Both the position numbers and the translations under genes were made by a program. DNA of 64,000 nt from Robertmurraya sp047302285 (GTDB taxonomy: Bacteria > Bacillota > Bacilli > Bacillales > Cytobacillaceae): assembly GCF_047302285.1 (NCBI RefSeq), contig NZ_CP154845.1, positions 3,162,001-3,226,000 of the forward strand, written 5' to 3'. The notes beneath the pieces are model-generated. The model saw only the letters and a program-made list of their open reading frames with translations, was not told the DNA's origin and ran no database searches. How positions within the stretch are numbered: the first letter of the stretch is position 1; each line of letters opens with the position of its first letter. Shown here piece after piece: positions 8,417 through 16,958 of the stretch.

Positions 8417-8463
8417 AAAAAGGAAGATGCTCGACTCATTAAGAGTTAAGCATCTTCCTTTTT
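8417..8463. terminator. Bidirectional terminator
   Basis: Arms AAAAAGGAAGATGCT and AGCATCTTCCTTTTT form a 15-bp stem with A- and T-runs at the two ends. It lies between the convergent hemolysin-III gene and the TelA gene and can serve both. Confidence 0.9.
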
Positions 8464-8479
8464 ACTGCCGGAATCATTT

Positions 8480-9652
8480 TTAATTTTCTTTCATCATCAA
8501 CAGTTTTTGCTTCAAATTATTTTCCATTGTCGCCAATTCATATTCAGCCTGACGCCGCTTATTTCTTCCTTCTTCTTGAATCCGCATCGTCTCCTCAAGA
8601 GTAGAAATTAAGTTTTCCTGCGTTTTCTTTAATGTTTCAATATCAACAAAGCCCCGCTCATTCTCCCTTGCCGTTTCAATTGTATTCGCCTTTAACATTT
8701 CGGCATTTCGTAACAACAGCTCATTGGTCGTCTTTGCCACTTGTTTTTGAGCTTCAACAGCACTTCGTTGTCTAATTAACGTTAAAGCAATAGCCACTTG
8801 ATTCTTCCATAATGGGATGGCAGTTAGAATGGAAGATTGGATCTTCTCCACTAGAGCTTGATTGGTATTTTGAATAAGTCGTATTTGCGGAGCACTTTGG
8901 ATCGTTATTTCACGACTTAGTTTTAAATCGTACAAACGTTTATCCAAGCGGTCAGCAAACTGAATCATATCATTCGCTTCTTGATACTTCATTTGATCTT
9001 GAGAGGCTTCTGCCTTTTTCTGTAATTCAGGAATGGTCTTTTCCCTGAGATCTTCTAGCTTAAGCTCACCAGCTGCAATATACACATTTAATGCATTGAA
9101 GTAGTCCTTATTGTTTTCATAAAGCTTCTCCAAATAATGAATATCACTTAATAACGTGTTCTTGCTCCGTTCCAGCTGTACACCAATTCGATCAATTTGA
9201 GCACCTGTTTTTTGATATTTCGATAGTATCTCTTGAATGGAACTGGAAATTCGCCCAAACATTTTTGAAAAAAAAGATGGCTTCTCTGGCTTTAAATCAT
9301 CGGGATTGACACTGCCTAATTTTTGCATCAAATTATGGATGATATCCCCTATTTCCCCTATATCTTGCTTTTGTACATGTTCAAGCATCGAATGGGAAAA
9401 AGATAGGAGTTTTCCTTGTGCCTGTGAACCGTAAAAAATCATCGCTTCATGATTTTTCGGATCGATTTGTTCGGCAAGCTGATATGCCTTCACTCGATTC
9501 TCTTCAGGGATAACATCAATTAACTTCACTGGCTTTTTTACGTGAGAAGAAGAGGCTTCCGCTTGTTTTTGTTCTTCAGCGAATGGATTCGCCAACAAAT
9601 CATCAAATACAGGACTCGTATTTCCAAATAGAGAATCGTTTTTTTCGGTCAT
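8480..9652 (-). CDS. TelA-family toxic anion resistance protein (YaaN-like)
   Basis: This 390-aa soluble, largely helical protein matches the TelA family (Pfam TelA, tellurite resistance). The conserved core runs from about residue 50 to 380 and contains DIGEIGDIIHNLMQKL, the repeated helical segments around IGVQLERSKNTLLSDI, and IPLWKNQVAIALTLIRQ. In B. subtilis the homolog yaaN follows xpaC, and the same order is present here: the ATG overlaps the xpaC stop codon by four bases, which implies translational coupling. Tellurite or antimicrobial-stress resistance is the family label; the true physiological role, possibly in envelope stress, is unclear. Confidence 0.85.
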   Translation of the reverse strand: MTEKNDSLFGNTSPVFDDLLANPFAEEQKQAEASSSHVKKPVKLIDVIPEENRVKAYQLAEQIDPKNHEAMIFYGSQAQGKLLSFSHSMLEHVQKQDIGEIGDIIHNLMQKLGSVNPDDLKPEKPSFFSKMFGRISSSIQEILSKYQKTGAQIDRIGVQLERSKNTLLSDIHYLEKLYENNKDYFNALNVYIAAGELKLEDLREKTIPELQKKAEASQDQMKYQEANDMIQFADRLDKRLYDLKLSREITIQSAPQIRLIQNTNQALVEKIQSSILTAIPLWKNQVAIALTLIRQRSAVEAQKQVAKTTNELLLRNAEMLKANTIETARENERGFVDIETLKKTQENLISTLEETMRIQEEGRNKRRQAEYELATMENNLKQKLLMMKEN

Positions 9653-10419
9653 TTCAGTTTCCTACTTTCATCAAGAAATCGCGATTCTTTCAACGTATTC
9701 ATATTATGTTTTGCTACATCAAGTTCGAGATGAAGCGTATTGAGATCATTCGCTAAAATTTGTTCGAGATCCTTATCCAATGAATACCTCATTTCATCCA
9801 TCGTTCTCCGTGTTTCTTTTAACGCTAGATTGATCTCGATATTTTTCGTTGGCTGTGAAGACAAGAAGGAATATTTCTCTGCTAACTCCACATATGAATC
9901 TAAATGATAAAAATAGAACTTCTCAGCAAGATAGAATCGTTTCGGCTCTTTCTTTGTAATGCGATAAATTTTTCTAGTGACACGAGCAATCTCCATATTC
10001 TGCTTTAACATGCTCACTTGTCTAGCAGAAAACAATGCCTTAGTAAGACGATTTATTTTTCTTTTCGCTTCGTCTAAATTTTTCTCAATATATTTATATT
10101 CACGCCTTGTAAGACCTTGGCTTTTAATAAAACGGTGTTTCATAATCCCTTTTATAAGGAAATACACGAGAAAACCACCAACAATTGATAATCCTGTGGA
10201 GGCTAAAAGGGTTTGTTCAAAACCGAAATAACTAATTAGCCAAACGAATCCAGCCGTTGGCAGTGCAATAAACGACCGTAATATAAACGATATAAATGGA
10301 TTCACTTTTTTATCGACTCCTAACATATAATCCTCTATTGTATTACGATTGGATCGGATAAAAGGTTTCGAATTCCCTCTGATCCCATTTTCGCACTCAA
10401 TTCTTCTTACTGTTATCAT
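9649..10419 (-). CDS. XpaC-like protein (5-bromo-4-chloroindolyl phosphate hydrolysis family)
   Basis: This 256-aa protein has two membrane helices near residues 45-90 (FILRSFIALPTAGFVWL and the segment after it) and then a long helical cytoplasmic region rich in Lys, Arg and Glu. This matches the XpaC family. B. subtilis xpaC sits directly upstream of yaaN, and the arrangement is the same here with a 4-bp overlap. The name comes from a colour-assay phenotype and does not define an enzyme activity. The two proteins probably act together at the membrane. Confidence 0.8.
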   Translation of the reverse strand: MITVRRIECENGIRGNSKPFIRSNRNTIEDYMLGVDKKVNPFISFILRSFIALPTAGFVWLISYFGFEQTLLASTGLSIVGGFLVYFLIKGIMKHRFIKSQGLTRREYKYIEKNLDEAKRKINRLTKALFSARQVSMLKQNMEIARVTRKIYRITKKEPKRFYLAEKFYFYHLDSYVELAEKYSFLSSQPTKNIEINLALKETRRTMDEMRYSLDKDLEQILANDLNTLHLELDVAKHNMNTLKESRFLDESRKLK

Positions 10420-10559
10420 ACCAAAAGATTGAGGATTTTCTATAGACTGAGTAAGTAAATGAATCTAAGCCTTAAGACGTATTTATCGGGATATTAATGA
10501 TTATGTGGATGAAACGGAGGATAGTTCTATTTTGAAAAAGAGGGACTGGCTGAAAATTT

Positions 10560-10596
10560 AAAAGTCTAATTCTATTAGTGAATTAGACTTTTTGAG
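10560..10596 (-). terminator. Hairpin terminator after the Rieske beta gene
   Basis: Arms AAAGTCTAATTC and GAATTAGACTTT form a 12-bp stem just downstream of the beta-subunit gene. On the minus strand the following T-tract is interrupted (TTTTAAATTTT), so termination may be moderate. Confidence 0.7.
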
Positions 10597-10600
10597 ATCC

Positions 10601-11122
10601 TTATAAGAACATACTCATATTCATCGTGGTGATGACGGATTGGTCTGGGTAGACTACTCGTGTGGCGATCCTCCATTGATTTTGCTCCAATCTGATCGTA
10701 TCATGTCTTTCTCCAAACATTTCTTCAATATCGGTTGTTGAACCTCTGCTTCTTTTAAAAAGAAAATAACTTCTTACTTTATATTTATTTTCGTCATCGG
10801 TACCTTCAATAAAAATATTGGTGATAAAATGTCTTTGTCTTGTTGCTGGATTTTCAACCCAAGCTGATTTCGTGTATAAGCGATTGACCCTTGTTCTTAA
10901 AGAAATTTTTGTTTCCTCGAAAAAGGATGAATCAACGGCAATATCATCGACTCCAACGCCTTCAACTGTTTCTCGAAGTGGCATTCGATATTTAATGTCA
11001 TCTGTTAACAGCTCAAGCCATTCTTTATATTTTCGATTATCAAGGTAATAAGCTTCTTGATAATAGAAGTTCATAATTTCTGATTGTACTTCTGGAGAAA
11101 CTTTGTTTTGTAGTTGACTCAT
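10601..11122 (-). CDS. Ring-hydroxylating dioxygenase beta subunit
   Basis: This 173-aa protein has the NTF2-like fold of ring-hydroxylating dioxygenase small subunits, with segments FYYQEAYYLDNRKYKEWL, DIKYRMPLR and RRGSTTDIEEMFGERHDTI-like features. It supports the alpha subunit structurally in alpha3beta3 enzymes and has no cofactor. The start at ATG 11122 is chosen because AAAGGAGGAGAG lies just upstream, and the ATG overlaps the alpha stop codon as ATGA, which suggests coupled translation. It is the last gene of the TRAP-Rieske operon. Confidence 0.85.
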   Translation of the reverse strand: MSQLQNKVSPEVQSEIMNFYYQEAYYLDNRKYKEWLELLTDDIKYRMPLRETVEGVGVDDIAVDSSFFEETKISLRTRVNRLYTKSAWVENPATRQRHFITNIFIEGTDDENKYKVRSYFLFKRSRGSTTDIEEMFGERHDTIRLEQNQWRIATRVVYPDQSVITTMNMSMFL

Positions 11123-12468
11123 GTTCTCTCCTCCTTTACCAGCAGATCCTTTGAAAGTAACTCTAGCCATCTTTCATGCATTCTCCTTGACATCGCATCG
11201 ATATAAGTTGTTGGATAGGCTGTTCCTGGACCAGGAAAATTCTCATCGGGCTCAACATGGCTATAACCCATTAAATAGTTGCTCACACTATTATAATTTA
11301 ATTCCTTGTCCTTCATCATTATCCCCTTACTCACTTCTACAATCCGCGCCCAAGTTTCAGTATCATCTTGTTCAAGCGTTCCAGAGGGTCCAAAGGAACC
11401 TAAATATCCTTTATATGCATCTTTTTTATATTCTTCAGGCATCGATTTATCAATTAAGAACCAACACCAAACTTCTACCTTTTCCGGTGATAATGGTCGC
11501 CACATTCTAAAATTTAAATAATTATGCAGATGACCTTCTGTTCCATGAATCGGACTAACAAAGGAGAGATTCGGGTAAACACCGCCTACGAAAACGGTTA
11601 CTTTTGATTGTATGTCTAACTGCTCTGGCGTTAAGTGCTGTTCAAACAAAGGCCACATCGATTCAGGTGTTCCCTGAAAAGGTACCCTCGCCTTTCCAGT
11701 TTTCGATGTAATCACATTGATCCCATGAGCGTTATCTAGGACAACTTGGTGACCATAGCCTGCATATAATGGATCTTCTGGGCTGATCCCCATTTCTACC
11801 GTAGAACGATGAGTCGTTTGCACATGATACGGGTCAGCAGCAAAATTCTCCGTCGTCGCTTTCCAATTTGCTTTTGCGACCCATCTTTGTGGTAAACCAA
11901 TCACTTCCATGCCACCACTTCTACCTAGTAGAATATCAAGATACCATTTCATATCTCCTAAATAATCTTCAAGCGATTCTGCATTTGGATCAAGATTACC
12001 AAAAATCATCCCTTGATAGGACTCCACTTTCGGAATTGGTCGCAGTCCCCATTCTGACTTATCCATCTCTTCCCCATACACTTTATTTCCTGCGACAATT
12101 CCAATCAATTCTCCATCCGTATTGTAACTCCAGCCATGATACGGGCATGTGAACGTTTTCTTATTGCCACGATCAGCGGTACATAATTGCGTTCCCCGGT
12201 GAGTACAAGAATTTAAAAACGCTTTGATTTCACCATTGCGATTTCTTAAAAGAATCACGGGATCATGAACCATCCAACGGGTAACATAGCTACCAGGTTC
12301 TTTAATTTCCGTTTCATGCCCTAAGAATTGCCAAGTATGACCAAAAATATGTTCTATTTCTAAATCATAAATATCCGGATCTGTTAGAACCCACTGCGGC
12401 AACAAACCTTCATCCATCTTTTCTTTTAAGTGTTTTATTGCTTTCTCTTCAAGAGTCTTCTTAATCAT
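11119..12468 (-). CDS. Rieske ring-hydroxylating dioxygenase alpha subunit
   Basis: This 449-aa protein has an N-terminal Rieske [2Fe-2S] domain: Cys88-x-His90 in NSCTHRG and Cys108-x2-His111 in CPYHGW. The C-terminal catalytic domain has the mononuclear iron ligands Asp212?-x2-His215-x4-His220 region (ENFAADPYHVQTTHRS) and a distal acidic ligand in LEQDDTETW. Length and motifs fit the naphthalene/biphenyl/phthalate-type oxygenases with beta subunits. The substrate cannot be deduced. Genes for ferredoxin, reductase and cis-diol dehydrogenase, which such enzymes normally need, are absent nearby. It lies 44 bp after the TRAP permease gene, so the substrate is plausibly the transported acid and the product may enter the adjacent protocatechuate pathway. 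Confidence 0.9.
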   Translation of the reverse strand: MIKKTLEEKAIKHLKEKMDEGLLPQWVLTDPDIYDLEIEHIFGHTWQFLGHETEIKEPGSYVTRWMVHDPVILLRNRNGEIKAFLNSCTHRGTQLCTADRGNKKTFTCPYHGWSYNTDGELIGIVAGNKVYGEEMDKSEWGLRPIPKVESYQGMIFGNLDPNAESLEDYLGDMKWYLDILLGRSGGMEVIGLPQRWVAKANWKATTENFAADPYHVQTTHRSTVEMGISPEDPLYAGYGHQVVLDNAHGINVITSKTGKARVPFQGTPESMWPLFEQHLTPEQLDIQSKVTVFVGGVYPNLSFVSPIHGTEGHLHNYLNFRMWRPLSPEKVEVWCWFLIDKSMPEEYKKDAYKGYLGSFGPSGTLEQDDTETWARIVEVSKGIMMKDKELNYNSVSNYLMGYSHVEPDENFPGPGTAYPTTYIDAMSRRMHERWLELLSKDLLVKEERT

Positions 12469-12512
12469 ACCGGAACCCCCTCTATTCTAAATTTATAGCC
12501 CTTTAAGTGGGC

Positions 12513-13817
12513 TCACTTAATCATGCTAGGTAAAAAGGTAACGATTTCTGGAAATATAACGAGAATAATCGTGAACACAACCATTGTTATAACAGCAGGA
12601 ATGACCCCTTTGAATATCTTCTCTATTGGTACATTCTTCACTACACCACTGATAATATAGACACTCAGGCCCAGAGGCGGTGTCAATACGCCAATATTCA
12701 ACACCATGACCATAATGATGCCAAACCAAAGGCCGTCAAATCCAAGCTGTGTAATAAGTGGATATACGATCGGCAAGGTAAGCACCATAATCGCAATCCC
12801 TTCCATAAACATCCCAAGAATAAAATAAACAACTAGAATCATTGCCAAGATTACATATGGCGAGACATCCAATGTCCCTACTGTTCGTGTTAAATACATC
12901 GGAATTTGGCTTAACGCGAGAAACTTCCCGAAAAGTGAAGCACCGATTAAAATGAGAAAAAGCATCACCGTTAAACGTATCGATTCATCTAATGAAGCCA
13001 CTAATTTCGACCAATTCAAGCGTTTCGTTATTAACGTTAAAAAGAAAGCACCGATCGCTCCAATACCACCTGCCTCACTTGGTGTAAAAACGCCAAAATA
13101 GATCCCACCAATACTGACAATAAAAATAATGAGAAATGGCCAAATACTTTTCAGAGAGATAAATTTTTCCTTTAATGGAACGACAATGTTTTTTCTTGGA
13201 GCTATTGATGGATTTAAGCGAACTTGAATATTAATCATCGCCATAAATAATAGAGTTAAGATGATTCCAGGTATTAAACCACCAATCAACAGTGGACCAA
13301 TTGGTTCATTCGTGAGCGCTCCATAAAGTATCAAAATGACACTAGGTGGAATTAAGATTCCTAGTGTTCCCCCTGCTGCAACAGCTGCTGTAGAAAAGGT
13401 TGTTTTATAGTTGTATTCGTTCATTTCAGGTATCGTAATTTTTGCTAATGTGGCCGTCGTTGCATTAGCAGAACCGGAAATGGCAGCAAAAATGGAAGAA
13501 GCGCCTACTGTCGCGATTGCTAAACCACCGCGAAAATGTCCAATCCATTTGTCGACAGCCTGAAAAAGGTCTTTTCCCAACCCTGTATTCGACATAAACA
13601 TGCCCATTAAAATAAATAATGGAATGACACTTAAGCTATAATTCTTTGCTGTTCCAAAGGCAGAAGAACCTAGCTGGGAAAGACCAACATTCCAATCAGA
13701 TAACCATGCAACACCAAGAAATCCAACTAAAAACAACGATAATCCTACCGAAACCCTCAATAGGATAAGCACCAATAATAATCCAATACCAATTAAACCA
13801 ATTACCTCAGGACTCAT
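12513..13817 (-). CDS. dctM: TRAP transporter large permease (DctM)
   Basis: This 434-aa protein is a typical DctM: about twelve membrane helices with the conserved segments FAAISGSANATTATLAKI, GGTLGILIPPS and NIGVLTPPLGLSVYI. It is the sodium- or proton-coupled channel component of a tripartite ATP-independent periplasmic transporter. Its start overlaps the dctQ end by 11 bp. The operon order dctP-dctQ-dctM-Rieske alpha-Rieske beta suggests uptake of an aromatic or other carboxylic acid that the oxygenase then attacks. The substrate is inferred from context only. Confidence 0.92.
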   Translation of the reverse strand: MSPEVIGLIGIGLLLVLILLRVSVGLSLFLVGFLGVAWLSDWNVGLSQLGSSAFGTAKNYSLSVIPLFILMGMFMSNTGLGKDLFQAVDKWIGHFRGGLAIATVGASSIFAAISGSANATTATLAKITIPEMNEYNYKTTFSTAAVAAGGTLGILIPPSVILILYGALTNEPIGPLLIGGLIPGIILTLLFMAMINIQVRLNPSIAPRKNIVVPLKEKFISLKSIWPFLIIFIVSIGGIYFGVFTPSEAGGIGAIGAFFLTLITKRLNWSKLVASLDESIRLTVMLFLILIGASLFGKFLALSQIPMYLTRTVGTLDVSPYVILAMILVVYFILGMFMEGIAIMVLTLPIVYPLITQLGFDGLWFGIIMVMVLNIGVLTPPLGLSVYIISGVVKNVPIEKIFKGVIPAVITMVVFTIILVIFPEIVTFLPSMIK

Positions 13818-14382
13818 CTTTCTTCACCACCTTAACTATCCCTTTTACCGTATCCAAAAGGTATGTGAGCATAAAACAAAATGCCCCCACCATTGCTAGA
13901 CTAGAAAATATATATAATGGAAGTCCTAGATCACCACTCGTCTCATTTCCTGCCCAAATTCTCTTCATGTACTCAAATAATTGCCATGTGGTTAAAGCGA
14001 GTAACACTGTTAAAATAAATGAACTCAAAACAAAGAGAATTTGCTGAAATTTAATGGGCATTTTATTTGTTAGAAAATCAATTTCGATATGATCTTTTTT
14101 AATTTGTGCAGAACCTAAACTAAAGAAAATCATGATGGCAACGATTAATCCAGTCAGTTCATACGTTCCAGTTATCGGCTTATTAAAGAAATAACGACCA
14201 ATCACATCTGCTGTTGTTAAAAACATCAACAGAAACAGAAGAATGCTTGAAATCTTATGCAAAACATTATTCAAAAACAAAACGATCGCTTCAAATCTGC
14301 CAGTCTGCTCTTTTGGCAGAAGAGAGGCTTCGTTGAGAGCGGATGCTCCCAACGATTGACCTTCATTCACTTCTGGTTTCAT
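13807..14382 (-). CDS. dctQ: TRAP transporter small permease (DctQ)
   Basis: This 191-aa protein has four membrane helices starting near residue 35, with the family pattern LLFLLMFLTTADVIGRYFF and PITGTYELTGLIVAIMIFF. The N-terminal 25 residues are a soluble extension. DctQ links the extracytoplasmic binding protein to DctM. The gene is 22 bp downstream of dctP and overlaps dctM, so the three transporter genes are co-expressed. Confidence 0.88.
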   Translation of the reverse strand: MKPEVNEGQSLGASALNEASLLPKEQTGRFEAIVLFLNNVLHKISSILLFLLMFLTTADVIGRYFFNKPITGTYELTGLIVAIMIFFSLGSAQIKKDHIEIDFLTNKMPIKFQQILFVLSSFILTVLLALTTWQLFEYMKRIWAGNETSGDLGLPLYIFSSLAMVGAFCFMLTYLLDTVKGIVKVVKKDES

Positions 14383-14404
14383 ACAATCACCTCGTAGTGT
14401 GAAA

Positions 14405-15487
14405 CTATTGACCTTGAATTAATTTCACTGTCTCGTCATAGATTTTTTGTCCGTCGATTCCTTTTGCCTCCATATCAGATAACCATTTCTCGGTAACCCC
14501 TGTGGCAGCTTCTTTAAATTTATTTAATTCATCATCTGGCAACGTAATAAACTCAACTCCAGCTGCTTCAGCATCTTGTTCTGCTCGTTCTTTCTGTTCG
14601 TCGAACGCTTTACCTGCACGTTCAGCCATCGGGAGACCTATTAATTCATCCTCGATAAGCTTTTGATCTTCTGAAGAGATTTTGTTCCAGCTGTCCTTAT
14701 TCATTACCACATAAAATAAACTTGTATTAAAGTTACCAAGAGTCACATAATCTACAAGATCAGCTAAGTTAAAATCTCTAATCGCTGCTACAGGAAGGAC
14801 TCCACCATCAATGACTCCCTTTTGTAGCGCATCATAAATTTCAGGTGCCGGTAAAGAAACTGGAGTAGCACCCCAAGATTCAATCATGCTTCCCGCCTCA
14901 ACCGATGGAGTTCTAAGCTTTAATCCTTTTACATCTTCAAAGCTCCTTACAGCCTTCCCTTTTGTAATAATCGCATATGGGTCAGCCGCATGAATCCAAA
15001 GAGGCTTCACATCTGAATATTCTTCCTGTATTTCTGGAAAAGTATCATATAACTTTTGTGCCACTACACTTAATTCTGCCCCTGTTCCATCCGCTAGAAA
15101 CGGCAATTGCAAAACGGAGTGAACCGTAAATTTACCCGCATTGTAACCTTGTAATCCCCAACCTGCATCCATAATGCCGGTTACAATATTATCAAACGTG
15201 TCTGTTGGTCCACCTAAAGCACCTCCGGGATAAACTTGAAAATTAATTCGCCCATCCGTAAGTTCTGTAACATCCTCGCTGAATGGAGTCATCGCCCCAG
15301 TGTCCTGCACATGTTCAGGTGAGTTCATATGTCCCATTTTAAATTCAACTTCTTCTCCACTGGCTTCTCCCCCTGAATTTCCTGTCCCTTCAGAGGTGCT
15401 GTTTCCTCCACTGGAATTTGAACAAGCAGTGAAAATAAGCAATATCAAAATAACTAAACTGACCAATGACAATTTAAAGCTTTTCAT
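14405..15487 (-). CDS. dctP: TRAP transporter solute-binding lipoprotein (DctP)
   Basis: This 360-aa protein has a lipoprotein signal with lipobox FTAC (cysteine near residue 22), then a Ser/Gly-rich linker and a DctP fold: KMGHMNSPEHVQ, the substrate-carboxylate region KLRTPSVEAGSMIESWGATPV with the conserved arginine, and PEIYDALQKGVIDGG. It captures an organic acid outside the membrane and hands it to DctQM. It is the first gene of the operon. A GGGGG ribosome binding site precedes its ATG, and a cre-type box lies 25-38 bp upstream of the start codon. Aromatic-acid binding is likely from context but not provable here. Confidence 0.9.
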   Translation of the reverse strand: MKSFKLSLVSLVILILLIFTACSNSSGGNSTSEGTGNSGGEASGEEVEFKMGHMNSPEHVQDTGAMTPFSEDVTELTDGRINFQVYPGGALGGPTDTFDNIVTGIMDAGWGLQGYNAGKFTVHSVLQLPFLADGTGAELSVVAQKLYDTFPEIQEEYSDVKPLWIHAADPYAIITKGKAVRSFEDVKGLKLRTPSVEAGSMIESWGATPVSLPAPEIYDALQKGVIDGGVLPVAAIRDFNLADLVDYVTLGNFNTSLFYVVMNKDSWNKISSEDQKLIEDELIGLPMAERAGKAFDEQKERAEQDAEAAGVEFITLPDDELNKFKEAATGVTEKWLSDMEAKGIDGQKIYDETVKLIQGQ

Positions 15488-15511
15488 CGATTTTTACCCC
15501 CTATTTAAATT

Positions 15512-15525
15512 TAAAAACGCTTACA
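15512..15525. promoter_or_regulatory. Candidate cre site upstream of dctP
   Basis: TAAAAACGCTTACA matches the cre consensus TGWAARCGYTWNCA with one mismatch (A instead of G at position 2). It lies 25 bp before the dctP ATG, a position typical of roadblock-type catabolite repression. Confidence 0.55.
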
Positions 15526-15642
15526 TTTACGAAAAATTTTTGAATCATCGGTTTTATTTTTAATAATTCTTAATTTTTCGTTTTTTTTAAATTATCCTTA
15601 TCATATAGAGATATAATGCCTCGAGCAAGACATATGTTTCTA

Positions 15643-15653
15643 TATATGCAACA
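15643..15653 (+). promoter_or_regulatory. Motif TATATGCAACA, copy 1 (candidate IclR operator)
   Basis: The 11-mer is shared exactly with 23207-23217, in the divergent praB/iclR promoter region; with flanks CTATATATGCAACA and CTCTATATGCAACA agree at 13 of 14 positions. This copy lies in the gap upstream of dctP. A role as binding site for the neighbouring IclR regulator is a guess from placement. Confidence 0.3.
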
Positions 15654-15671
15654 ACATAAATTTTTTTCTCA

Positions 15672-16844
15672 TTACCATTCTAGTGGCAAACCAACATAGT
15701 TTTCAGCCAAATAAGCCGAACCAGCAATTGATGTCGTTACAGAATCTAGCTCTGCTAATTGAAGACCGTATTCAAATGGTGTGTGTTCAAAATTTCGATG
15801 TAACATTTGTGTCATCCATGCAGAAAAACGCTGTGCTTTCCATACACGTCTTGTACATATTTCAGAATACTGTTCTAATAGGTTTATTTCATTTTGGCGA
15901 TAAAATTGTTCAACACCTTTTGCTAAAACTTGAACATCAGCGATAGCTAGATTCAATCCCTTTGCACCTGTTGGAGGGACAATATGTGCAGCATCACCTG
16001 CAATGAACAGACGACCATATTGCATCGTCTCACAAATAAAGCTGCGCATAGAGACAATGCTTTTCTGGATAATCGGACCATCATTTAAGCGCCAGCCATC
16101 CATATCAACTCTCTGATGTAGCTCAGTCCAAATGCGATCATCGGACCATTGATCAAGTTTATCGTTTGGATTTACCTGTAGGTAGTAACGCTGAATTTCC
16201 GGTGAACGAGTACTAATCAAGGCGAAACCGGTTTCATGATTACTATATATCAATTCAGGATTTGAAGGAGAGGTTTCGCTTAATATTCCTAGCCAACTAA
16301 ATGGATAGATGTGTTTTATTTCCTTCCTTTGTTTTTCTGGAATTGCTTTACGACTCGGACCATGGTAGCCATCACAGCCCGCAATAAAATCACATTTCAC
16401 TTCTTCGTCGATTCCATCCTTTTGAAACCTGATTTTCGGTGAGTTAGAATCAATATCAATGAGGGATACATTACGAACATTAAATAAGATTTTTCCACCT
16501 GTCTCAATTCGAGCAGCTACTAAGTCTTTAATAATTTCGTGCTGAGCATATACAGTAATACTTTTGCCACTTAGCTCATTCATATTTATTCGATGTCTAT
16601 TTCCATTAAACTGTAATTCAATTCCGTCGTGTAACTGACCTTCCTTCAACATTCGTTCGCCAACGCCCGTATTATTTAACAAATCTACCGTACCTTGTTC
16701 TAATACACCTGCCCTTATTGTTTCCTCTATCTCTTCCCTCGAACGATTTTCTAAAATGATTGAATCAATTCCTTGAAGATGTAAAAGATGTGACAACATA
16801 AGTCCAGCTGGTCCTGCTCCAATAATTCCAACCTGAGTGCGCAT
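15672..16844 (-). CDS. praI: 4-hydroxybenzoate 3-monooxygenase (PobA/PraI)
   Basis: This 390-aa flavoprotein hydroxylates 4-hydroxybenzoate to protocatechuate using NAD(P)H and oxygen. It shows the FAD-binding GIIGAGPAG at the N-terminus, the GCDGYHGPSR motif (DG motif, NAD(P)H and FAD contact) and FIAGDAAHIVPPTGAKGLN (GD motif), in the usual order. P. aeruginosa PobA has 394 residues. The start is set at ATG 16844 because AGGGGGAG precedes it; an upstream in-frame extension lacks such a site. It is the last gene of the pra operon, separated from praA by two hairpins. In the Paenibacillus JJ-1b pra cluster the corresponding gene is praI. Confidence 0.9.
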   Translation of the reverse strand: MRTQVGIIGAGPAGLMLSHLLHLQGIDSIILENRSREEIEETIRAGVLEQGTVDLLNNTGVGERMLKEGQLHDGIELQFNGNRHRINMNELSGKSITVYAQHEIIKDLVAARIETGGKILFNVRNVSLIDIDSNSPKIRFQKDGIDEEVKCDFIAGCDGYHGPSRKAIPEKQRKEIKHIYPFSWLGILSETSPSNPELIYSNHETGFALISTRSPEIQRYYLQVNPNDKLDQWSDDRIWTELHQRVDMDGWRLNDGPIIQKSIVSMRSFICETMQYGRLFIAGDAAHIVPPTGAKGLNLAIADVQVLAKGVEQFYRQNEINLLEQYSEICTRRVWKAQRFSAWMTQMLHRNFEHTPFEYGLQLAELDSVTTSIAGSAYLAENYVGLPLEW

Positions 16845-16902
16845 TCTATCACTCCCCCTAGTTAACATTATCATTTTCCAATATATTTCTTATGTGAGAA
16901 TA

Positions 16903-16958
16903 AGCGGAGAAAAAAAGGAATTTCCCCTCTCCGCTACTAATTGAAGCGTTTTCAATTA
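16903..16958 (-). other. Two hairpins between praA and praI
   Basis: The first, TAATTGAA-GCGTT-TTCAATTA (16938-16958), overlaps the praA stop codon. The second has arms AGCGGAGA (16903-16910) and TCTCCGCT (16928-16935) and encloses a T-rich run on the minus strand. They could attenuate read-through into praI or protect the transcript end. The loop of the first also resembles a weak cre site (two mismatches). Confidence 0.45.
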
